Part shown: positions 1 to 8,925 of the stretch, in pieces
Numbering within the stretch: the first letter of the stretch is position 1
Layout: each line of letters begins with the position of its first letter
NCBI RefSeq assembly: GCF_902702935.1
Contig: NZ_LR738855.1
Span: 1,736,001 to 1,800,000, forward strand
Length of the DNA: 64,000 bases
Origin: Corynebacterium rouxii
GTDB lineage: Bacteria > Actinomycetota > Actinomycetes > Mycobacteriales > Mycobacteriaceae
Direction of reading: 5' to 3'
Position numbers and translations under genes: made by a program
Notes under the pieces: model-generated
Database searches by the model: none
Seen by the model: only the letters and a program-made list of their open reading frames with translations
Told to the model about the DNA's origin: nothing

Positions 1-693
1 AAGGTGTACTCGCCCAGATACGATCCCGTCTTCTACGTCGTGAACGGAGTAGGCGATGTCATCGGAGAAGTCCATTACTTGGGCTTCCACACATGCCGAG
101 GCATCATCATGGCCTTGACGGACCCACTGCAAAATATGGGCATCTTCGTCATAGCATCCATATTTTTTGTTCACGCTACCGTCGGGGTTTGTCTTGGTGA
201 GCGGGTATTTACATGCTGCATCGAGGGCAGCACGAGTGAGGTTAAGCCCATAGGACTCCCCCGCCTGATCAACGACCTTGGGCTCAAGCTTGCTCAAAAT
301 TCGTAGCGTTTGAGCGTTTCCTTCGAACCCGCCACAGTCTTCGGCTATTTCTGCCAAGGCCTTTTCGCCATTGTGTCCATAGGGCGGATGACCGATGTCG
401 TGTGTCAGCCCAGCCATCTCACACAGATCAGTATCAAGGCCAAGCCCCGTACCAATACCGCGCGCAATTTGGGCGACTTCGAGCGAGTGCGTCAACCGTG
501 TACGCGGGGTATCTCCGTCGCGGGGTCCCACCACCTGTGTTTTATCAGCTAGCCGACGTAAAGCTGCCGAATGCAATACCCGAGCACGATCCTTGGCAAA
601 AGGACCACGTTCATCGCGGTGCGCAATAATTCGGCTGGGTTTTTCAGGTTCGTCGAAACGCCGCTGCCAATCGGAAGAAGAATAGCTAAACAT
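1..693 (-). CDS. dgt: Deoxyguanosinetriphosphate triphosphohydrolase-like protein (partial, C-terminus off window)
   Basis: HD-superfamily dNTPase of the dGTPase type, which splits dNTPs into deoxynucleosides and triphosphate. The first 231 residues are inside the window and the rest lies to the left. The HD metal site is clear: RTRLTHSLE around residues 64-72 (H69), then [12 protein letters not shown] at 96-107, with H98-D99 and the following H102 and H107. The early block [14 protein letters not shown] (41-54) is typical of the family. The start is the ATG at 693, because the next residues [13 protein letters not shown] look like a normal family N-terminus. It lies 6 bp downstream of the YdcF-like gene on the same strand, so the two are probably co-transcribed. 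In corynebacteria dgt commonly sits next to dnaG, which would be expected just outside the window. Confidence 0.93.
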   Translation of the reverse strand, partial: MFSYSSSDWQRRFDEPEKPSRIIAHRDERGPFAKDRARVLHSAALRRLADKTQVVGPRDGDTPRTRLTHSLEVAQIARGIGTGLGLDTDLCEMAGLTHDIGHPPYGHNGEKALAEIAEDCGGFEGNAQTLRILSKLEPKVVDQAGESYGLNLTRAALDAACKYPLTKTNPDGSVNKKYGCYDEDAHILQWVRQGHDDASACVEAQVMDFSDDIAYSVHDVEDGIVSGRVHL

Positions 694-699
694 AAAAGA

Positions 700-1377
700 T
701 CACCGCTCCTCACGAAGTTGCTCGTGACGTGCGCGTCGCGACGGCCGCAACCAGGCTTGGATGCGTCGTAACGCGTCTTCTACTTTTTGCGCTGCCGCTT
801 TTCCAACTACGAGTTCGATCGCCACGACGACAAGGCCGCCTTGTTCGTGCGCAAACGTCCACCACCACTGCCACCGCGGAAAAGTCGTGGGACAATAAGG
901 AGTAGGCGACGCCCACGCAGCAATGCCTTCCGAACGGGCAATAAGCTCAGCCCGCAGGCTGTGGTTAGGATCGGTAACAATCAATACCGGTTGTTCTAGC
1001 TCTGGTAACGCGGCCCGAAGCGAACCCCGTGTATCGTGCCCCTGTTCAACAGCCACGATTAAATCGGAATCCACGTGCTCTTTAATCAGGTACTCTCGCG
1101 CCACCGCCGCCTCAGTGAAGCGATCCTCTGGCAGCTTTCCACCGACGGTGACAACTTTTTGACTGTGCTGCGAATGCCACTGCTCAGCAGCCCATTTCAA
1201 CCGGCCAGCAAACTGCCTCGATGGCACACCGTCGTACTGCGCAGTACCTAACACAACAATCGTAGGAAAACGCCTACGGGAGTTCTTAGGACGAATGCGG
1301 CCGCGCACCACCATCGCAAGCGGTGGAATACTTGCAAGAATTGCAGATAACCGAAGTGGCTTCATACCCATTAGCAT
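700..1377 (-). CDS. YdcF/SanA-like DUF218 domain protein
   Basis: A 225-residue protein with an N-terminal hydrophobic stretch (about residues 8-25, LSAILASIPPLAMVV) that may anchor it in the membrane, followed by the DUF218 fold. The fold starts at VVLGTAQYDGVPS (41-53) and includes the VGG and DTRGSL segments and VTDPNHSLRAE. Relatives such as E. coli ElyC and SanA act in envelope precursor metabolism, but the biochemical role is not settled and I assign none. It is transcribed leftward just ahead of dgt (6 bp gap) and divergently from the TPM-domain protein gene. Family assignment is good, function unknown. Confidence 0.8.
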   Translation of the reverse strand: MLMGMKPLRLSAILASIPPLAMVVRGRIRPKNSRRRFPTIVVLGTAQYDGVPSRQFAGRLKWAAEQWHSQHSQKVVTVGGKLPEDRFTEAAVAREYLIKEHVDSDLIVAVEQGHDTRGSLRAALPELEQPVLIVTDPNHSLRAELIARSEGIAAWASPTPYCPTTFPRWQWWWTFAHEQGGLVVVAIELVVGKAAAQKVEDALRRIQAWLRPSRRARHEQLREER

Positions 1378-1431
1378 GCCAGATCTTCTCCCCCCACGAT
1401 GTTCTTACCCACATTGACTAAGCTGGTGAAC

Positions 1432-3447
1432 ATGCATTGGAGTATAAAGCAGGCATCCAGATTGTCCGCCATCGCACTGGCAGCCTCTGTTGTGGGCTTG
1501 CCCACTGCCGCATTAGCGTTGCCGCAGCCAGCCATCCACGTGGAAGCCGCCGCACCTCAGCGCTATGTGGAAGTAGTTACTGACGAGTCAGGGGTACTGA
1601 GTCCCGATGACATTGCCGGTATTACACAGAAGGTTCAGCAATTCCAACAAGAAACTCGTCGGCAAATCCGCATCATCTTCGTTGATTCATTTGACGATGT
1701 CACCCCCGAAGTTTGGACGACTCAGGCGGTTCGCTCCAATGGAGATAGAAATGTGGCAGTTTTCGCTGTCGCAGTAAAGACTCGCGAGTTTGGCATTAAC
1801 GGCGGCGAAGATTGGGATCCGCATGCCCTTGACAACATGTACAACGCCGCTTACGACCACCTCTTAGAACAAGACTGGGCGGGCGCAGCTTATGGCGTTG
1901 TAGATCAAGCCACTAACACCTCCGCGGCTTCGTCCTCACCGGCCTCTGGCCCCACATCCTCGGTCGACAACGCTTGGCTGGGTGCTGGTGCACTCGGTAT
2001 CGCCGCTACTGGTGGCGGTCTATGGGCCTATAGTCGCCGTAAGCGCACCGCCTCTCAAAAGCACACCTTTGAGTCTGCTCGCTCCATCAATCCTGCGGAT
2101 ACCCAAGCACTTCATGCTTTGTCGACGGATACCCTAGCTGCACTAGCACAGGAAGAATTAGTCAGCACGGACGAGTCGATTCGTCGAGCAAAAGAAGAAC
2201 TCGAGATCGCCGTTGCCGAATTTGGTGCGGAGCGTACGCGCGCTTTCCGCCGAGCAATGAACGATTCCACAACTACGTTGCATAAGGCGTTCGCACTCAA
2301 CCAGCAGGCGCAAAGCACCTCGAATCCTGCGGAACGTCACGCCCTTTACGTTCAAATAGTGTCTACTTGCGGGATTGCCGACGACGCGCTCGATGCCGAG
2401 GCCGCCAACTTTGCCCAACTCCGTAATTTGTTGGTCAATGCCGACTCCGTCCTGCTCAATTTGACTCAACGCATTGTGGATCTGCGCCAACGCCTGCCCG
2501 GCGCTGCTAGCACGTTGGAGAGCGTCAGTGCACAGTACTCCGATTCAGTAGTCTCTTCTATCAAGGACAATCTGGATATAGCGCAGGCCAGTATCACTGA
2601 AGCTGAGCGAAGCCTCGATGCTGCCCGCGAGTTGTCCTCACGGCCCGCCGGCGAGCAAGCAGGGCTTGTCGACGCCATCCGTAATGCGGAAAATGCGGCA
2701 AATAATGCTGACAAACTTATCGCGGCCATCGAACATGCTGATTCCAATATCTCAACGGCTCGATCCGGTATCCCTGCCTTAATTACGGAGATTTCTGATG
2801 AGATCGCCGAAGCACAACAATTGCGGGAATCCAATGATCAGATCACTCCTGAAGCCGGTTGGGCTGCTTTTGATGCCAGCGTTGTTGATGCCCGATCTGC
2901 ACTTGATTTTGCCCACGCTCATGCGGAACAAGATCCTCTTGAGACGTGGTCGATGCTTACTGCAGCAGATTCCGCGCTCGATATCCAGCTGGCGTATGCA
3001 CGCGATGCAGCTGCCGATCACGAGCGACGCTCGATGGTGTTCCAACAGCAGCTATCTTCAGCACAATCGAGTGTTCAAACGACCTCAGATTTTATTAGCA
3101 CTCGCGGCAGAGTAATTAAGTCGGCTGCTCGAACTCGACTCGCCGAGGCCGAGAAACTTCTCGCCCAAGCGCACAATGCTGCGTCTACGGACGTGGTCCG
3201 GGCAACAGATTTCGCACGTGAGGCTGATCGCACAGCACGCTCAGCGTTATCGCTGGCAAAGCGCGATTACCGCGACTACCAGCAGCGTCAGTCGTCTAAT
3301 CGTGGCGGCGGTATGGGTGGCATTATCACCGGAATGGTACTCAATGAGATTTTGTCGAATAATCACCGTGGTGGTTTCGGCGGTGGTTTCGGAGGCGGCT
3401 TCAGCGGTGGCGGCGGAGGCGGAGGTTTCCGAGGCGGTTCGTTCTAG
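1432..3447 (+). CDS. TPM-domain membrane protein with long coiled coil and glycine-rich tail
   Basis: A 671-residue protein. It has a signal peptide (residues 1-28, ending ALALPQ), then an extracytoplasmic TPM/DUF1517-like domain (about 40-165; RYVEVVTDESGVLSPDD and the NVAVFAVAV core). A linker rich in Ser, Ala and Pro follows, then a single membrane span (about 182-200, AWLGAGALGIAATGGGLWAY) with a basic stop-transfer YSRRKR. Next is about 400 residues of charged helix predicted to form coiled coil, and a glycine-rich tail of GGF/GGG repeats (about 630-671). TPM proteins are linked to photosystem repair in plants and to envelope functions in bacteria; no catalytic role is certain here. I chose the ATG at 1432 over an in-frame ATG at 1399 because the signal peptide begins there. 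A possible -10 (TAAGCT) lies 7 bp upstream, hinting at a leaderless mRNA. The 3' end overlaps the convergent gene by 4 bp. Confidence 0.85.
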   Translation: MHWSIKQASRLSAIALAASVVGLPTAALALPQPAIHVEAAAPQRYVEVVTDESGVLSPDDIAGITQKVQQFQQETRRQIRIIFVDSFDDVTPEVWTTQAVRSNGDRNVAVFAVAVKTREFGINGGEDWDPHALDNMYNAAYDHLLEQDWAGAAYGVVDQATNTSAASSSPASGPTSSVDNAWLGAGALGIAATGGGLWAYSRRKRTASQKHTFESARSINPADTQALHALSTDTLAALAQEELVSTDESIRRAKEELEIAVAEFGAERTRAFRRAMNDSTTTLHKAFALNQQAQSTSNPAERHALYVQIVSTCGIADDALDAEAANFAQLRNLLVNADSVLLNLTQRIVDLRQRLPGAASTLESVSAQYSDSVVSSIKDNLDIAQASITEAERSLDAARELSSRPAGEQAGLVDAIRNAENAANNADKLIAAIEHADSNISTARSGIPALITEISDEIAEAQQLRESNDQITPEAGWAAFDASVVDARSALDFAHAHAEQDPLETWSMLTAADSALDIQLAYARDAAADHERRSMVFQQQLSSAQSSVQTTSDFISTRGRVIKSAARTRLAEAEKLLAQAHNAASTDVVRATDFAREADRTARSALSLAKRDYRDYQQRQSSNRGGGMGGIITGMVLNEILSNNHRGGFGGGFGGGFSGGGGGGGFRGGSF

Positions 3448-3842
3448 ATTCGCACGTCGAAGGGGGTGTCGATAAGCCGAGCTACGTAGACGGCAAAAAG
3501 TAAGTCCGTTTTCGGAATCGTACTGCCAGCGTCGATAGATAATCCGTTGATCTGTGCAAGACAGTGTCCGCTTAAGTCTACGAGTTCGCGGCGACGCCAC
3601 CCTACTCGCCGCATCACGTACTTGCGACCAGCACATTCAACGGTGATGCATTTCATTCCGGCTTGTGTGTGCGCAGTTGATTGCAAAGCTTTGGCATTGC
3701 ATTTCCAGGTCCAAGGGGTCGGGCGTGCGACGTCAACCCGAATCATTCGTCCCTCAATAGATAAAGCCCCTCGACTACCTTGGGCAACTATGCGCCCTTG
3801 GTAGTCGAGGAGCTTTTCGCCGCACCAGCAGTAAGTGGTCAT
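3444..3842 (-). CDS. Hypothetical protein (132 aa)
   Basis: A small basic protein that I do not recognise. It begins MTTYCWCGEK and contains several Cys (C5, C7 and others) without a clear zinc-ribbon spacing. An in-frame GTG at 3863 would overlap the upstream gene; the ATG at 3842 lies 5 bp after that gene's stop and is preferred, although no good ribosome site is visible. It is the last gene of the run glyS - 175-residue protein - this gene, all leftward. Its end overlaps the TPM-protein gene tail-to-tail by 4 bp. Confidence 0.6.
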   Translation of the reverse strand: MTTYCWCGEKLLDYQGRIVAQGSRGALSIEGRMIRVDVARPTPWTWKCNAKALQSTAHTQAGMKCITVECAGRKYVMRRVGWRRRELVDLSGHCLAQINGLSIDAGSTIPKTDLLFAVYVARLIDTPFDVRI

Positions 3843-3847
3843 GTGCG

Positions 3848-4375
3848 TTAGAGCAGTGCCCACACGACTGCTGGCATGAGAAGCAGGAGGAAGAAGAACA
3901 GGCCCAAGGTGAAGCTGCTGAGTTTGGCCTCTAGCTCGGTCCTCGTTACAGCAGAAAGGAACACTTTTTGTTGTAGGTTCAGTCCGGAATCTTTTTCAAA
4001 CTCAGTGTAGCTTTTTCGAACACCGCTGTTTCCACCTGAGAACTGGCCGATTTTTGTTTCCTCTGGATCAGAGTCAACATAAACCCAGTCATTTTTGTTC
4101 TCATTGATTGCGCGAACGTTCCGATCACCGAGAGATATCTCGATTCGCTTTGAGCGGGCGAATCCCTTTTCCCCTGCGTCTGCAACAAACTCCTTACCGC
4201 CGTCGATGGTGGCGCGCAAGGTTTTCTTGTCGGAGCTTAGGGTCCATGCGGCTCCATCGACGTCGATGGTTTGCACCGCATGAATGTCGATGGGGAATGT
4301 CGCAATGGTGTTGTCATGGTCGTCGAAAAGGTCGATGTGATTTTTTCGACGGTTACCCCAGCTAGTGAAGTCCAT
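3848..4375 (-). CDS. Hypothetical tail-anchored membrane protein (175 aa)
   Basis: Unrecognised protein. Residues 1-145 are a soluble, charged, beta-rich region (DFTSWGNRRKNHIDLFDDHD at the N-terminus). The last about 22 residues are strongly hydrophobic (FTLGLFFFLLLLMPAVVWALL), so it looks tail-anchored with the bulk in the cytoplasm. There is no signal peptide. A ribosome site GGAAGGAA lies just before the ATG. It follows glyS by 25 bp on the same strand and precedes another orphan by 5 bp, so the three genes probably form one operon. Confidence 0.7.
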   Translation of the reverse strand: MDFTSWGNRRKNHIDLFDDHDNTIATFPIDIHAVQTIDVDGAAWTLSSDKKTLRATIDGGKEFVADAGEKGFARSKRIEISLGDRNVRAINENKNDWVYVDSDPEETKIGQFSGGNSGVRKSYTEFEKDSGLNLQQKVFLSAVTRTELEAKLSSFTLGLFFFLLLLMPAVVWALL

Positions 4376-4400
4376 GGCTTCCTTCCAGAGTTAGGAGGTA

Positions 4401-5786
4401 TTAGCAGCCGATCAGACGAGCTGCGAGGTAAGACTGCAGATCGTCGAGGGCCACACGTTCTTGGGTCATGGTGTCGCGTTCGCGAACGGTCACGGCGTTA
4501 TCTTCGAGGGTGTCAAAGTCAACGGTCACGCAGAATGGCGTGCCGATCTCGTCTTGTCGACGGTAACGGCGGCCAATAGCACCGGAGGTGTCGTAGTCGA
4601 CATTCCAGAACTTACGCAATTTCGCAGCAACTTCTTCTGCGACCGGTGTCAAAGTGTCCTTCTTGGACAATGGCAAAACAGCCACCTTGACTGGTGCAAG
4701 ACGCGGATCGAGCTTGAGTACAACGCGCTTGTCCACACCACCTTTGGCGTTTGGTGCTTCGTCTTCGCAATATGCGTCGACGAGGAAAGCCATGAGTGCA
4801 CGAGTGAGACCGAAGGAAGGCTCAATAACCCACGGCACGTAGCGCTCACCGGTTGTTTGATCGAAATAGCTCAAGTCCTCGCCAGATTCCTTGATGTGGC
4901 AACCAAGGTCGTAGTCGGTGCGGTTGGCAACACCCATCAGCTCGCCCCATGGGTTTCCTTGGAAGCCGAACTTGTACTCCATGTCAATGGTGCCCTTGGA
5001 ATAGTGCGCACGATCTTCTTCCGGAACATCGAAGCGGCGCATGTTGTCTGGGTTGATACCGAGGTCAACGAACCAGTTCCAGCAGTCATCGACCCATTCG
5101 TTGAACTTCTGATCAGCCAGTTCTTCTGGCACGAAGTACTCGATCTCCATCTGCTCGAATTCACGAGTACGGAAGATGAAGTTACCTGGGGTGATTTCGT
5201 TACGGAAGGACTTACCGACCTGCGCGATACCGAATGGAGGCTTCATACGAGCCGTGGTCATCACATTCTTGAAGTTTACGAAGATGCCCTGTGCGGTTTC
5301 CGGACGCAGGTAGTGCAGGCCTTGTTCGTTGTCCACGGGGCCGAGGTAGGTTTTCATCAAACCTGAGAACATCTGAGGTTCAGTCCAGTTACCCGGCTGA
5401 CCGGTTTCTGGGTCTGGAACATCGGCGAGACCGTTTTCTGGCGCATGGCCGTGTTTTGCCTCATAAGCTTCGATCAGGTGATCGGCGCGGTAGCGCTTAT
5501 GAGTATGAAGAGATTCCACGAGGGGGTCAGTGAAGGTGGCAACGTGTCCGGATGCTACCCATACCTGACGAGGCAAGATGATGGACGAGTCGAGGCCCAC
5601 GACGTCCGCACGCGCCTGAACAAAGGTGCGCCACCACTGCTTTTTAATGTTTTCTTTCAGTTCCATTCCCAATGGACCGTAGTCCCATGCGGAACGGGTG
5701 CCACCGTAGATCTCACCACAGGGATAAACGAGGCCACGACGCTTACAGAGGTTGACGACCGTGTCAATGACATTGTTCTGTGCCAC
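4401..5786 (-). CDS. glyS: Glycyl-tRNA synthetase, homodimeric class II type
   Basis: Charges tRNA-Gly with glycine in the cytoplasm. At 461 residues it has the size of the short bacterial single-chain (alpha-2) enzyme. Class II signatures are visible: [13 protein letters not shown] (28-40), the glycine-specific [15 protein letters not shown] (161-175), motif 2 [21 protein letters not shown] starting near 194, and motif 3 [10 protein letters not shown]. The C-terminal anticodon-binding domain has [10 protein letters not shown] and [12 protein letters not shown]. Translation starts at a GTG (5786) with AAGGAG about 11 bases upstream. It is divergent from the zinc regulator gene znr across 311 bp; no T-box leader was seen. 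Confidence 0.97.
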   Translation of the reverse strand: MAQNNVIDTVVNLCKRRGLVYPCGEIYGGTRSAWDYGPLGMELKENIKKQWWRTFVQARADVVGLDSSIILPRQVWVASGHVATFTDPLVESLHTHKRYRADHLIEAYEAKHGHAPENGLADVPDPETGQPGNWTEPQMFSGLMKTYLGPVDNEQGLHYLRPETAQGIFVNFKNVMTTARMKPPFGIAQVGKSFRNEITPGNFIFRTREFEQMEIEYFVPEELADQKFNEWVDDCWNWFVDLGINPDNMRRFDVPEEDRAHYSKGTIDMEYKFGFQGNPWGELMGVANRTDYDLGCHIKESGEDLSYFDQTTGERYVPWVIEPSFGLTRALMAFLVDAYCEDEAPNAKGGVDKRVVLKLDPRLAPVKVAVLPLSKKDTLTPVAEEVAAKLRKFWNVDYDTSGAIGRRYRRQDEIGTPFCVTVDFDTLEDNAVTVRERDTMTQERVALDDLQSYLAARLIGC

Positions 5787-6097
5787 GGGATTGAACAGCT
5801 CCTTTTAAGTAGTGAGATAAAACGGCGACGGAGGTTATTCCTTTTATATCCGTACCTTCGTGACAGTCTAACCCGTCAAGTACTTTTTCTTCGACCTGTA
5901 AGCCTGTTAACGCAAATTCGTACAGAATACCCCAATTTGGTTAGGTAAAAAATGAGGAAATTTAGGCGATATAGCATCCCGTGACATAGTTTATTTTAAG
6001 TAATCACTATTGCTACCCCGTTTCGATCCCTTGCACAGTGGCAGTATGCAATCGTTTTACATCGCATCTTTTCAACAATTAGAAAGTAGCAGTCCCA
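5787..6097. other. glyS-znr divergent intergenic region
   Basis: 311 bp without a convincing gene. It must carry the promoters for glyS (leftward) and znr (rightward). On the minus strand a TATAAA is a plausible -10 for glyS about 50 bases before its GTG. On the plus strand TTGCAC near 6030 is a candidate -35 for znr, but spacing to a -10 is not clean. No T-box (specifier loop, TGG bulge, terminator) and no recognisable Zur-type AT-rich dyad were found. Confidence 0.4.
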
Positions 6098-6484
6098 ATG
6101 GAAACTTCTCCGCGCCCATCATCACTGTATGCGCTGGGAGATGCCACCGTGATGTCCTCAGATCACAACCTTGACGTGATACAGGAAGAACCATCACTGA
6201 TTTCTGGCATTTTGAGTGCTCTCGACTCGAGTATCAGAATCCAAATCCTGCTCTTACTACACCAGAGAGATCACTACGTTTTCGAACTAGTGCAAGCCCT
6301 TGGCGGCAGCCAGCCACTTATCAGCCAGCACCTTAAAGTTCTCAAGCGAGCTCATATCATTGACAATGAGCGCCAAGGCCGCCAAATTATCTACCGCCTC
6401 AAAGAACCCATGATCATCGACATCATCGCAAAAGTTGGTCAGCTCTCTCAAAAAGTTTCTAAAACAGCTGCCGTTTCCCACTAA
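6098..6484 (+). CDS. znr: ArsR/SmtB-family zinc-responsive regulator (Znr type)
   Basis: A 128-residue ArsR-family winged-helix repressor. The recognition helix region FELVQALGGSQPLISQHLKV spans about 63-82 and the wing is NERQGRQIIYRL. Family knowledge: in corynebacteria and mycobacteria an SmtB-type regulator gene lies immediately upstream of zur and represses zinc-export genes and/or zur when zinc is low. The gene order here is the same, which is the main reason for the name. The alpha-5 zinc ligands of classical SmtB (Asp/His/His/Glu) are not obvious in the C-terminus, so the metal site may differ. An internal ATG (6152) could also be used. 177 bp separate it from zur. Confidence 0.8.
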   Translation: METSPRPSSLYALGDATVMSSDHNLDVIQEEPSLISGILSALDSSIRIQILLLLHQRDHYVFELVQALGGSQPLISQHLKVLKRAHIIDNERQGRQIIYRLKEPMIIDIIAKVGQLSQKVSKTAAVSH

Positions 6485-6661
6485 AATATTTTCAATTCAA
6501 CACCGTTAACAAGCCCGCTACCTTGCATTCCCAGCTAAACGCAGTGTTTTCAATCGGGCACCATCTCAACATTCTGCTGAAAAAGGAGTACGCTAAGCGT
6601 TGAAAGAGTTCTGGCCACAGTCTCTTTAACTGCCACATCCTGAAAACTTAAGGAATACTCT
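6485..6661. other. znr-zur intergenic region
   Basis: 177 bp on the znr-zur strand. The only clear signal is the zur ribosome site TTAAGGAA about 7 bases before its ATG. The start is AT-rich but I see no strong terminator hairpin, so zur may be expressed both from read-through and from its own promoter. Confidence 0.35.
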
Positions 6662-7090
6662 ATGAATCGCACCATCGATCGTTCAGTCCCCAAGTTGGGG
6701 GTTCGTAGCACCCGTCAGCGCACCGCTGTCGTTGGGGTTCTTAAAGATCTTGATTATTTTGCTTCTGCCAAAGTGATCCATCAAGAGCTGACAAAACGCG
6801 ATCTCAAGGTCGGTCTGACCACTGTATACCGGACCTTGCAATCACTTTCAGACATCGAAGCAGTCGATGTTCTCCATATGTCCAATGGCGAAACCCTCTA
6901 CCGCCACTGCTTGAGCGATGAACACCACCACCACTTGGTGTGTACTCAATGCGGACGCACCGTGGAGATCGATGGCGGCCCAGTAGAAAAGTGGGCTAAA
7001 GAAGTAGCCCAGCTACATGGGTTCCAAGTAACTGGGCACGATGCCGAAATCTACGGCCTCTGCGAAAGCTGCTCTGCAGCAGCCGAATAA
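6662..7090 (+). CDS. zur: Zinc uptake regulator Zur (Fur family)
   Basis: A 142-residue Fur-family repressor of zinc-uptake genes. The winged helix has GLTTVYRTLQSL at 51-62. The dimerisation domain has the Zur metal pattern: C83, the run DEHHHH at 87-91, C94-x-x-C97 and C134-x-x-C137, that is, a structural Cys4 zinc site plus a His-rich sensing site. The SNGETLYRHC block and the position after an SmtB-type gene fit Zur rather than Fur or DtxR. In C. diphtheriae Zur controls surface-anchored proteins and ABC transporters for zinc; the sortase-anchored protein at 19.4-22.5 kb has domains of that class but I saw no Zur box at it. The gene ends 7 bp before the convergent VIT gene. Confidence 0.93.
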   Translation: MNRTIDRSVPKLGVRSTRQRTAVVGVLKDLDYFASAKVIHQELTKRDLKVGLTTVYRTLQSLSDIEAVDVLHMSNGETLYRHCLSDEHHHHLVCTQCGRTVEIDGGPVEKWAKEVAQLHGFQVTGHDAEIYGLCESCSAAAE

Positions 7091-7097
7091 GTCTTTT

Positions 7098-8171
7098 TTA
7101 TCCGAGCGCTACTCCAAACGCTTTGCCTAAGAGGTAGGTCACGCCCGCTGCGGCCATACCAATGATGAGCTGGCGTAGCGCTCTTTTTAGTGGTGGTTTG
7201 CCCGACAAAATTCCGGTGATACTTCCGGTGATCATCAGTGCAGCTCCCACCAGCACTGTAGAAATCACTGCTGCAGCAACACCTGAAACGCTAAAGAAGT
7301 ACGGCACCACGGGGATCAGTGCGCCAAATCCGAAACAGAAGAAACTAGACACCGCCGCGGACCATGCACCGTTACTGGGCTCCTCGTCGCGAGGTACGTC
7401 GACAATCGCTTGATCTTCAGCATTACGCAAATTGGCAAATGCTTCTGCAGCTTTTTGCTCAGCGTCTGCCTCCGACATCCCACGCGCACGGTAGACAAGT
7501 GCTAGTTCGTTGGCATCCACATCAAGCTGCGGAATGTAATTCTTCGTCCCTGGGTGCGGCGTCGATGCCTCGAGAAGCTCGTTTTGACTCTTTACAGAAA
7601 TGTACTCCCCCGCGCCCATCGATAGCGCACCCGAGAGCAAACCAGAGATGCCAGTGAGCAACACAATATTAGGACTGACACCTGAAGCAACCACGCCGAG
7701 CACCAATGCAAAATTGGATACCAAACCATCGTTGGCACCAAAGATTGCAGCTCGGAAGTTTCCGCTCATCTGTTCACGGCCACGAGCCGCAAGCCCACGC
7801 ACGATTTCTGCGTGGATAGCCTCATCGGCTTTCATCTGTTCAGTGGCGTCGTCATCGTCTGCATAGGGACTACGCTGCTCCGCAGTCTGCATCAGTGCGA
7901 GGGCAAAAACTGACCAAAAGTTCCGCGCCAAAAATGCCAGCATCCGAGTCGACAAATCGGGGCTTTTGGGCATGCCAACATAATCGCCGAGAAGATTACG
8001 CCAATGCTGTTCGTGTCGCGCTTCGGCTTCCGCAATCGCAAGAAGGATCTCACGTTCTTCGCCGTCTTTACGGTGGGCTAGCTCGCGATACAATGCGGCT
8101 TCAGCGCGTTCGTTGGCAAGATACTGGCGCCATCGCTTGATCTGTTGAGATGTGGGCTGCGTTGTTGTCAT
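7098..8171 (-). CDS. VIT1/CCC1 metal transporter with N-terminal ferritin-like domain (MbfA type)
   Basis: A 357-residue fusion. Residues 1-135 are a rubrerythrin/ferritin-like helical domain with carboxylate/His motifs (ERAEAALYREL from 21, EARHEQHW from 50 with E50-x-x-H53, and a second DEAIHAEI), able to bind Fe or Mn. From about 145 a VIT1/CCC1 membrane domain follows (FRAAIFGANDGLVSNFALVLGV, ALSMGAGEYISVKSQNELLEA), with about five spans. Family: VIT1/CCC1 proteins export or sequester Fe2+/Mn2+; bacterial MbfA is an iron exporter with this same architecture. The uppS stop and this ATG abut as TAAATG, so it is translationally coupled to uppS. It converges on zur with a 7 bp gap. Confidence 0.88.
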   Translation of the reverse strand: MTTTQPTSQQIKRWRQYLANERAEAALYRELAHRKDGEEREILLAIAEAEARHEQHWRNLLGDYVGMPKSPDLSTRMLAFLARNFWSVFALALMQTAEQRSPYADDDDATEQMKADEAIHAEIVRGLAARGREQMSGNFRAAIFGANDGLVSNFALVLGVVASGVSPNIVLLTGISGLLSGALSMGAGEYISVKSQNELLEASTPHPGTKNYIPQLDVDANELALVYRARGMSEADAEQKAAEAFANLRNAEDQAIVDVPRDEEPSNGAWSAAVSSFFCFGFGALIPVVPYFFSVSGVAAAVISTVLVGAALMITGSITGILSGKPPLKRALRQLIIGMAAAGVTYLLGKAFGVALG

Positions 8172-8906
8172 TTAGTTCCCCCCAAACCGGCGATCGCGTC
8201 GAGCGTATTCTTCGACTGCTGCAAACAAATCCTCAGGTGTGTAATCAGGAAACAATTTGTTTTGATACACCATTTCCGCATAAGCAGACTGCCACAACAA
8301 GAAATTAGACGTGCGCTTTTCCCCTGATGGGCGCAGGAACAAATCAACATCCGGCATGTCGGGCTCATCGAGGAACTGCGTGAAGGAATCTTCAGTGATC
8401 TCCTCGGGGCGTAGCGTTCCGGCTGCAGATCGACGAGCAATCTCACGGACGGCATCGACGATTTCTGCACGGCCACCGTAGTTAATGCACATGGCAAGCG
8501 TCATGGTGGTGTTGTTCTTAGTGAGCTCTTCTGCAGCTTCCAGCTCTCTAATAACACTGCGCCACAGTCGTGGGCGCCGCCCTACCCAACGGACTCGCAC
8601 TCCTTTTGCGTTGAGGGCATCGCGTTGGCGCCGCAAGACGTCCCGGTTAAATCCCATGAGGAAGCGGACTTCGTCGGTGGAGCGCCGCCAATTTTCGGTG
8701 GAAAAGGCATAGGCCGACAGATACGGAATACCCATAGCGATACAAGCATCCACCATATCGAGGAGGACAGCTTCACCGCGTTTATGGCCTTCGGTGCGCT
8801 TGAGGCCCCGATTAGTTGCCCATCGTCCGTTGCCGTCCATGACGAGCGCGATGTGCCGCGGGAGGAACTCTTGCGGAATCTGTGGAGGTACGAGTTGCTT
8901 GGTCAC
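8172..8906 (-). CDS. uppS: Polyprenyl (deca-/undecaprenyl) diphosphate synthase, cis-isoprenyl type
   Basis: Builds the C50/C55 polyprenyl diphosphate carrier for peptidoglycan, arabinogalactan and lipomannan synthesis. 244 residues from the GTG at 8906. Catalytic motif [13 protein letters not shown] with D24; further family blocks are [26 protein letters not shown] and [19 protein letters not shown]. An ATG at 8972 is in frame but would overlap recO by 47 bp; the GTG leaves a 19 bp gap and gives the normal family N-terminus. In mycobacteria the recO-linked enzyme makes decaprenyl diphosphate, so that product is likely. It is followed directly by the VIT gene. Confidence 0.95.
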   Translation of the reverse strand: MTKQLVPPQIPQEFLPRHIALVMDGNGRWATNRGLKRTEGHKRGEAVLLDMVDACIAMGIPYLSAYAFSTENWRRSTDEVRFLMGFNRDVLRRQRDALNAKGVRVRWVGRRPRLWRSVIRELEAAEELTKNNTTMTLAMCINYGGRAEIVDAVREIARRSAAGTLRPEEITEDSFTQFLDEPDMPDVDLFLRPSGEKRTSNFLLWQSAYAEMVYQNKLFPDYTPEDLFAAVEEYARRDRRFGGN

Positions 8907-8925
8907 CCCGACTATTCTGCCACTA

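Noticed and set aside
4461..5366. A 301-codon open frame on the plus strand opposite glyS
   Set aside because: It lies wholly antisense to a certain glycyl-tRNA synthetase gene; long antisense frames are common in such codon usage. The protein has no recognisable domain.
5787..6097. T-box leader for glyS
   Set aside because: No T-box core sequence, no specifier hairpin and no terminator/antiterminator pair before the glyS start.
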